Source: Hypericum androsaemum (Eukaryota; Streptophyta; Magnoliopsida; Malpighiales; Hypericaceae). From it: 64,000 bases of DNA. The translations under genes and the position numbers were made by a program. Position 1 is the stretch's first letter, and each line of letters starts with the position of its first letter. The stretch is taken from the NCBI GenBank assembly GCA_963995505.1, contig OZ023181.1, forward strand, positions 5,741,487 through 5,805,486, in the 5' to 3' direction. Below, in pieces: positions 59,101-64,000 of this stretch. Below the pieces are notes generated by a model that worked only from the letters and a program-made list of their open reading frames with translations, made no database searches and was not told where the DNA came from.

Positions 59101-60424
59101 TTGTGGAAGACTGTGGACAACTGAGCGGATAGAGGCCATCCCTACTCCGGCCTTGGTGCAAAATCGCCTTCGTGACCTGGTCTTTTACATAAAATTGATC
59201 ACCAATAAATTCCACAGAGATGTTATTGTCACGAGTAAGAGCACTCAAAGAAATAAGGTTAGTGCTTGAGTGCGGAACACAAAGGACATTTGACAACGAG
59301 ACATTACTAGAAGACAACGGAAAAGACATTTTGCCAACATGAGAAATCGGTAGAGATTGTCCATTACCAAAAGTCACTTCTTCAGTCCCGGAATATTCGG
59401 AGTGCACTGGAAGGTGCTGGAGATCGGAGGTAACATGGTGAGTCGTCCCACTGTCGAGAACCCACCGAGAACCCTGAGGAGAGACAGCATGATGAGCATG
59501 TGGTTGACCCAGATGGGTTGAACCGGTCGGACCGGTTTGGGCAGCAGATGAACAAAACTTGGCGATGTGGCCGTAGCCCCCGCAATTGTAGCATCTTTGT
59601 TCGTTTTCACCAGGTGGTGGGAAACGACTTTCTTTTTGCCCAGATCGGCGAGAATAGCCCGAGTTGTGGTTGTTGGAGGAGGTCCAGTGACCTCGTCCAC
59701 CGCCCCTGCCACTGAAACGACCACCACCCCTGTTGCCTCGTCCACCTCGACCACCGGCGTTGCTGTAGTTGACAGCGGGAACAAGCGGCGGAGAGATGGA
59801 AGCCATGGTTCGGCCCAGGTTGATTTCCTCGCATAGCAAGTAGGAGTGGAGCTCATCAAGGGTGACTGGCTCCAGACGAGATTCGATTTGTAGGGCAAAG
59901 GGGCGGTATGAGTCATCTAGTCCGGCGAGCACCTTTTCCACCACATCATCTTCAGGTTGCGGGTGCCCAAGTGAGGCCAACTGATCCGCAATTAGCTTCG
60001 TCCGTTGTAGGAATTGGTCGATGGTGTCGTTGCCCTTCTTTAGGGCTCCAAGTGCAGTCTTCAGCTGCTTGATTTGGGCGCGGGACCCAGACGCATAGAC
60101 TCGCGCCAGACGCTGCCACGCCTCCTTGGCTGTGCTGCAGCTAATAACTTGTGGTGTCACTGACTCCGTGACCGAGGCGATGAGATAGGAGAGGACCCGT
60201 TTGTCCTCCTGAAACCATAGTGCATACTCCGGGTTGGGAGCCACCGAGCCATCGGGACCCGCTCTGGTTGGCGAGGGCGCAACAACACTTTCATCGACAT
60301 GGTGATAGAGACCCTGGCCATATAGAGTCGCTTCCATGTGAGCTTTCCAGGACATGTAATTGATGGAGGTAAGTCTATGGGTGAAGGGAGCGATGGTGGT
60401 TGGTGTGGCCGATATTTGAGACAT
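56156..60424 (-). CDS. copia gag-pol polyprotein
   Basis: One frame from ATG 60424 to TAA 56156-56158 codes for 1422 residues. Gag occupies about residues 1-275 (LTSINYMSWKAHMEATLYGQ) and is followed by a CCHC knuckle RCYNCGGYGHIAKFC (about 278). The aspartic protease is at LDSGTTHHV (about 325), then the integrase HHCC zinc-binding region (HQRLGH...CHGC) and the DDE core (VCSDVWG, SDWGGEY, PEQNGCAERKH). The reverse transcriptase has YVDDILVTG near residue 1108, and RNase H has YSDADWASCVDDRRSTTGYG, SSTEAEYRAL and the final KPLPRVRFQELR. All catalytic motifs that I can recognise are present. The stop codon is the first three bases of the 3' LTR, and the polypurine tract is coding. Confidence 0.97.
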   Translation of the reverse strand: MSQISATPTTIAPFTHRLTSINYMSWKAHMEATLYGQGLYHHVDESVVAPSPTRAGPDGSVAPNPEYALWFQEDKRVLSYLIASVTESVTPQVISCSTAKEAWQRLARVYASGSRAQIKQLKTALGALKKGNDTIDQFLQRTKLIADQLASLGHPQPEDDVVEKVLAGLDDSYRPFALQIESRLEPVTLDELHSYLLCEEINLGRTMASISPPLVPAVNYSNAGGRGGRGNRGGGRFSGRGGGRGHWTSSNNHNSGYSRRSGQKESRFPPPGENEQRCYNCGGYGHIAKFCSSAAQTGPTGSTHLGQPHAHHAVSPQGSRWVLDSGTTHHVTSDLQHLPVHSEYSGTEEVTFGNGQSLPISHVGKMSFPLSSSNVSLSNVLCVPHSSTNLISLSALTRDNNISVEFIGDQFYVKDQVTKAILHQGRSRDGLYPLSCPQSSTTPRAYVMSASPSLFTWHQRLGHANFQAVKNALRHESISFSNKTSTNLCHGCSVGKMHKLPFSESSFYASCPLELVCSDVWGPSHVPSFDGYSYYVVFYDHFSKYVWLYFLKRKSELLDAFILFRTQVEKYFERPIKIFQSDWGGEYQALHKYLHQNGITHRISCPYTPEQNGCAERKHRHIVETSRSILHHASIPIRYWSLIFDSAAYLINRTPTPLLDHTAPYLKLFGESPTLSNLRIIGCLCYPWMRPTTKHKLDPRSAPCAFLGYSRNHKGYCCLELSTNKIVVSRHVLFDESTFPFTDPRYTGGRANKSNPHENPDSLLIGPDIITGPNNSDGLQPGPNGPLNEPSPCPPASPNGPTETPQMGSGPIVLPAAPRPTPLSAQEPQSSTGESSQRPEPTQAELGLLVYSRRPKTTNPTVSAALPAPAPPPAVPPTAALPAATKRTHPMTTRSQKSTPKALVAATPKSVVPTYFSQASKNPNWRAAMIEEFNALLKNETWILVPRAAASNLLGNKWVFRVKYHADGTISRYKARLVAKGFQQRPGVDYQETFSPVVKPATVCLLLAISVSKGWPVRQLDISNAFLHGQLSEAVYIVQPPGFAHPQYPDYVCKLRKSLYGLKQAPRAWFHCLRAALYEFGFRGSKTDHSLFYFNRRPLHLFVLVYVDDILVTGDDMVTITQLLKFLEQRFAVKDLGLLSYFLGIETIRSKQGLFLSQSKYIGEILEKAKMGSCNALATPAAVSETPSLNDKECDDELYRQVVGSLQYLGVTGPEIAFAVSRASRYMHSPTLEKWSSVKRILRYLQGTHNYSLLLRSSKSHLLAGYSDADWASCVDDRRSTTGYGVYLGPNLISWASKKQRSVSRSSTEAEYRALATVASEIMWIHSLLKEIGLPCSSPPVLWCDNLGATYLSANPVFHARSKHMEIDFHFVRELVQAGQLIVHYISGRDQVADILTKPLPRVRFQELRSKLMISDHSLAGE
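56159..56167 (-). other. copia polypurine tract
   Basis: GCGGGGGAG on the minus strand lies immediately before the 3' LTR and codes for the end of gag-pol. This is the expected site for plus-strand DNA priming. Confidence 0.8.
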
Positions 60425-60485
60425 GCTTGGTCTCGGTACAGAGGGCTCAGGATCAGAAAAAAAAAAAGTTGAGATTTCTCAGAGA

Positions 60486-60499
60486 TGGCTCTGATACCA
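60486..60499 (-). other. copia primer-binding site (initiator Met tRNA)
   Basis: TGGTATCAGAGCCA follows the 5' LTR directly with no spacer. TGGTATCAGAGC is the standard plant copia site complementary to the 3' end of initiator methionine tRNA. Confidence 0.93.
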
Positions 60500-60746
60500 T
60501 GTAAAGAATACTGTTTTTCCTTGATCAGATTTTCTGTACAGATCGTTTACATATATAGGCTGTAGTATAATCTTGACATTTACTACAATTGATTACAGAA
60601 ATTCAAATGAGAGCGGAGATCATGGAGCCGTTGCAATCCTCTGCTGTTATTGTGGGATCAAGGCAGATTTGGTAGCAGCAATTTCGGACAGCAGATATGG
60701 GAGGATTTGGCAGCTGTTACACGCAGCAGATAAGGTAACTCTTTTA
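60500..60746 (-). repeat. copia 5' LTR
   Basis: It is the partner of 55912-56158. Its plus-strand left edge TGTAAAG abuts the primer-binding site and its right edge CTTTTA abuts the ACAAC duplication. Confidence 0.95.
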
Positions 60747-61090
60747 ACAACAACAAAGTGCAACTCATGATTTCTAGGGTAATTCAGGAAGGTAGTGGTC
60801 AGACATTTTCCCATATCGTAAGTCCATACCTTTAACAAGACTAAGCTTAATTGGCTACAGAAGTTCTCTTCCAGCAATAGAGGAAAAAAAGAAAGAGAGC
60901 AAAGCAAATAAAAGGGCATTGTTACCTTAATGACGGAGTTAAGGGCGTGAGTGGCGGAGAGCCACTGGTTGGTGAGCTAAAACAAAGCCGGAGACAGTAA
61001 GGGCCAACGCGGATCTCAATCTCCGTCCTCTTCTCGTTGACGAACGCCTCCTGAACCCCACCGTTGACCGCCTCCACTAGCAACTCCGCC

Positions 61091-61681
61091 TCAAGTCACC
61101 AAAAAATATATTAATAACGATCACACTTATTATTTTCTTGACTTTGTAATAATTTATTAACATCTATTTATGATGAAACTTTCACCACCAAAAAAATCCT
61201 GATAAATTAGACTAGAATTTACTTATGATGAAACTTAAGTACGTAAAAATACATTTATTTATTTTAAAATATCACTATCCGAAAGTTGAGACCAAAATTT
61301 ATTACTAATATTTTCTAAAATAATATTAGTTATTATAATAGAGAGGTTATTCAATTTTAGCACTAGTCCCGACTCAGTTATCAGTTTAGAAACGTTGTCA
61401 CTTTGGAGAGATTTTACTATATTGTCATACATGCATGCATATATATGGTAGGTAATAAATTACCATGTGAAGTAAATACGTATATATATGGTAGGTAAAA
61501 TTGCTTTACAAATTTTATCCCACATTACTTAATATGAATTAGCAATCATAAACGAAAAAAAGTTCAGTAACCATGCTAAAAAAATTGACTCGCCTATAAA
61601 GTGTTTTCACGTTAATCATAAAAACGTGCAACCAAATTCCTAGCACAAAGTAATTAATTAGTCGCAATATCATATCAAACC
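61091..61681 (+). other. spacer and presumed promoter of the second GT47 copy
   Basis: AT-rich and without a gene. A TATAAA at 61595-61600 lies 82 bp upstream of the ATG at 61682. The last 60 bp match the sequence before the first GT47 gene (ATCATATCAAACCATGGACAA), marking the left part of the duplicated block. Confidence 0.55.
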
Positions 61682-63461
61682 ATGGACAAGCAACTAAAAA
61701 AGTCAGAGTCAAGAGAGCATTGTTCACGTTACACATTGGTGTTCAAAGTTGTCTCGCGGATCCCAATTGCAGCTCTTATTCTGGCAGTAATTTTCCTTTG
61801 GTCTTCTTCTACCACCATCATCTCAGACAACGTTGTTCATGTGTGCGTGACGTCGCGGCAGCTCAGCAATCTCTACTGCCTCTCCGCGGGCACCCAGCCG
61901 CACTTTGACGTTGCAATTCCGGCTACCAACAAAGGTTCTGCTAATTCTGGCACCAGTAGCAATAGTGAAGAAAAAGATGCTAGCGCGATAACAAATCTTA
62001 TCACCGAGGAACCTGTGAGCACTGATATCAGTAGCTCCGGTGGTGGTGCAGGCGAGATGAATGATATTGTTCTTGTTGCCAGCGCTGCAACCGATAAAAA
62101 AGAAACTCCTGATGATGATGGCCAGAGCTCAAGTGGAGAAGTCCAAGAGGTGACTGACGATGTAAAGGAAGGACAACATTCAGGCGAAAGCCGTGGAACT
62201 AGCCAGGAAATGGTTGAAAAGAGTTTGCAAGCAATAAAAGTAGTAAAGGCGCAAATACAACTGCACCGGTCATGGGCTACCAATGAGAATCATGTAGCTT
62301 GTGACAGGGGAGGAATATATGTCTATGATCTGCCAGCCAAGTACAACAAGGACCTGGTGGGCCAATGCAGAGACATGATGCCTTGGATGGACTTTTGCAA
62401 GTATTTCGTGAACGAGGCACTCGGAGAGCACATACCTGAGCTTGGGAAGAGCTGGTACAAGACTCACCAGTATGCTCTTGAGCCAATATTTCATGCTAGG
62501 ATTCTGAAGCATCCTTGTCGGGTGTACGACGAAAACCAGGCGAAGCTCTTTTACGTCCCATACTATGGAGGTCTTGACATACTCAGATGGCATTTCAAGA
62601 ACGTATCTGGGGATGTTAAAGACGCTTTAGGGTTGGACCTCATGAAGTGGCTCACCTCAAGAAAGACATGGATTAAGAATTCCGGTAAGGACCATGTATT
62701 TGTACTGGGAAAGATTTCATGGGATTTTAGGAGAAATTCTGGTTCTCCATGGGGCAACAGATTTCTACAGCTTGATGAAACTCAGAACCCTGTAAAGCTC
62801 CTGATTGAAAGACAACCATGGGAAGTTAATGATGTTGGTATCCCTCATCCTACCAACTTTCACCCCCATTCAGATGATGATATCATTGATTGGCAGCTAA
62901 AAAATTATACGGGCAACACGAAAGAAGCTAGTGAGTTTTGCTGGCGCAGCAAGGCCTGATCAACCAGAGAGCATTAGGTCAGAAATTATCAAACAATGCA
63001 ATCTTGTAAACAATAGCAAATGCCAGCTGTTGGATTGCAGTACAGGGAGATGCAATCAACCTAATGCAATTATCCAAATGTTTGTGGTGTCTGAATTCTG
63101 CTTGCAGCCTCCTGGTGATAGTCCGACAAGAAGATCAGTCTTTGATTCGCTTGTTTCAGGTTGCATACCAGTACTATTTGATCCTTTTACAGCTTACTAT
63201 CAGTATCCATGGCATTTGCCAGAGGATCATACTAGGTATTCAGTTTTCATAGACCAAAAGGAGATGAAGCAAGGTAAGGTGGATGTGATGGAGACACTTA
63301 TGAATATATCAGGACGTGAAAGAGAGAATATGAGGAGGTATATTGTGTACGAACTGTTACCTGGCTTGGTCTACGGAGATTTAAGTTCCCAGCTTCGGAA
63401 GTTTTCGGATGCCTTCACCGTAACAATAAACATTTTGCTTGAAAGAGTAAACAAATTGTAA
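61682..63461 (+). pseudogene. second GT47 MUR3-like copy, frameshifted
   Basis: The start MDKQLKKSESREHCSRY, the transmembrane helix, the stem and most of the GT47 domain match the intact copy closely. After DDDIIDWQLK the frame changes. This copy has six A's (62899-62904) where the intact gene has five (53966-53970), so it reads NYTGNTKEASEF and stops at 62959. The remaining domain (SFAGAARPDQPESIR to the end LLERVNKL) continues in another frame to 63461, with only conservative changes. The single indel in a homopolymer could be real or a sequencing error. If real, the product lacks the C-terminal third of the catalytic domain. Weak decay elsewhere suggests a recent lesion. Confidence 0.88.
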
Positions 63462-64000
63462 TTGTTATTTGACCACAACATGCAGAATTGAGGTTTTGTT
63501 GCCCCTTTAATTCTTTTCATTCCTCTTATCAATTTCCAACCTGTTTATGGATGGTGGAGCAGAGTGGAATGTTTGACTATTCAAAATTTTACGTATCATA
63601 TAATCAGAATTGAGGTTTTTTTTGAGAGCCGAAAACCAACTTTTGCACAAGGCTACACTCTTAAAATACTGCATCTTTGGCGTCCTTAATTTGTTGTCAT
63701 GGAATAAACACACTTGGAATGTAAGAGCACTTCTTAAAAAAATGGCATTCAGATATACCTTGTTGGAAACCGATCATACTGTCCCCTCTCCCTTTGTCCT
63801 CTTTCTGCAAAGGTTAGTAATGTGTCTCCTTATATTCAAAACCGTATTTGTGTTAATGAAGTTTCTACCACAGTAATGGGTCACTCGGCAAGTGCAATAA
63901 AGTAGTCCTGTCAGGACACCAAAGTTGAGAAGCTTTATTCATGACCAAGGAAAGCAATAAGAAAATCAGCCTACCAAAGTCATAGCATGCAACGGGACTC
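63462..64000. other. duplicated 3' flank of the second GT47 copy
   Basis: It matches 54530-55055 in order, with indels, up to the window edge (TAGCATGCAACGGGACTC against TGCATGCAATGGGACTC). It contains no gene. Confidence 0.7.

Larger units (their letters stand above)
55912..60746 (-). mobile_element. complete, young Ty1/copia retrotransposon (4835 bp)
   Basis: Two 247-bp LTRs (55912-56158 and 60500-60746) are flanked by the 5-bp duplication ACAAC (55907-55911 and 60747-60751). On the minus strand the order is LTR, primer-binding site, gag-pol (1422 codons, uninterrupted), polypurine tract, LTR. The LTRs differ at two positions only, and the polyprotein is full length. Domain order PR-IN-RT-RNaseH defines Ty1/copia. 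The short LTR and single ORF fit small copia lineages (Ale/Retrofit-like, tentative). It may still be mobile. Confidence 0.96.
55764..61090 (-). pseudogene. BLOS1 (BLOC-1 subunit 1, GCN5L1-type) remnant with a copia insertion in its intron
   Basis: An upstream exon, about 60926-61090 on the minus strand, reads ELLVEAVNGGVQEAFVNEKR, TEIEIR and later LTNQWLSATHALNSVIK at a GT donor. The last exon, 55764-55853, reads DIGDFDSWMKIMEFDCKSIN and then AAICNIYQD with a stop. These match the middle and end of plant BLOS1, a subunit of BLOC-1 acting in endosomal and vacuolar trafficking. Between EIEIR and LTNQW there are 32 bases, not a multiple of three, so the exon has at least one frameshift. The N-terminal exon is not found before the second GT47 gene begins. 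The intron contains the complete copia element at 55912-60746. It is therefore a truncated relic, although the last exon is intact. Confidence 0.8.

Noticed and set aside
62931..63461. Separate short GT47 gene starting at SFAGAARPD
   Set aside because: It starts at a GTG and continues the catalytic domain of the copy at 61682 after a one-base frameshift; it is the 3' half of one gene.

Overview
This window is nuclear DNA from a flowering plant, most likely a eudicot. Genes are split by GT-AG introns, intergenic DNA is AT-rich, and plant-only families are present (LURP-one-related protein, plant mobile domain, MUR3-like GT47). Ten protein genes are readable, almost all with exon phases that close exactly. 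They are a 5'-cut NT-C2 coiled-coil protein (1-3714, +), a LURP-one-related gene (4573-5810, -), an LRR receptor-like pseudokinase (27651-31624, +), NOB1 (32334-34934, -), serine racemase (35929-37733, -), COQ5 (38593-42186, +), a VMA21-like V-ATPase assembly factor (42960-43977, -), a theta-class glutathione transferase (47573-49728, -), and two tandem MUR3-like GT47 genes (52725-54527 intact; 61682-63461 frameshifted). The combination of NT-C2 coiled-coil, LURP-one, LRR kinase, NOB1 and GSTT recalls the duplicated Arabidopsis segments around At1g63300-63430 and At5g41140-41210; this comparison is from memory.

The accessory part is a transposon nest at about 10.7-21.8 kb. A degenerate tandem array with a period near 360 bp hosts an 8.45-kb Mutator-like element (MULE, 11005-19453). 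It has long terminal inverted repeats and a perfect 9-bp target duplication. Inside are a broken MURA transposase (+), an exon-rich gene with two successive OB-fold-like units (+), and a six-exon plant mobile domain (PMD) gene (-). The same array also took a 588-bp solo LTR (5-bp duplication) and a 379-bp short element (near-perfect 9-bp duplication).

A second accessory region lies at 52.7-64 kb. The GT47 gene and its 3' flank are duplicated. Between the copies is a 5'-truncated, frameshifted remnant of BLOS1 (BLOC-1 subunit 1). Its intron received a nearly pristine 4.84-kb Ty1/copia retrotransposon with a full-length 1422-codon gag-pol frame and LTRs differing at two positions. A 583-bp foldback element at 45.7-46.3 kb has ends resembling the large MULE and is probably a MULE-type MITE.

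Most genes are independent housekeeping functions: 18S rRNA maturation (NOB1), ubiquinone synthesis (COQ5), D-serine metabolism (SR), V-ATPase assembly (VMA21), peroxisomal or cytosolic glutathione chemistry (GSTT) and cell-wall glycosylation (GT47). The LRR pseudokinase and LURP-one gene suggest signalling or defence roles. Stretches 6-10.7 kb, 21.8-27.6 kb, 46.3-47.5 kb and 49.8-52.7 kb hold only decayed repeats or nothing recognisable. No tRNA, rRNA or CRISPR was seen.
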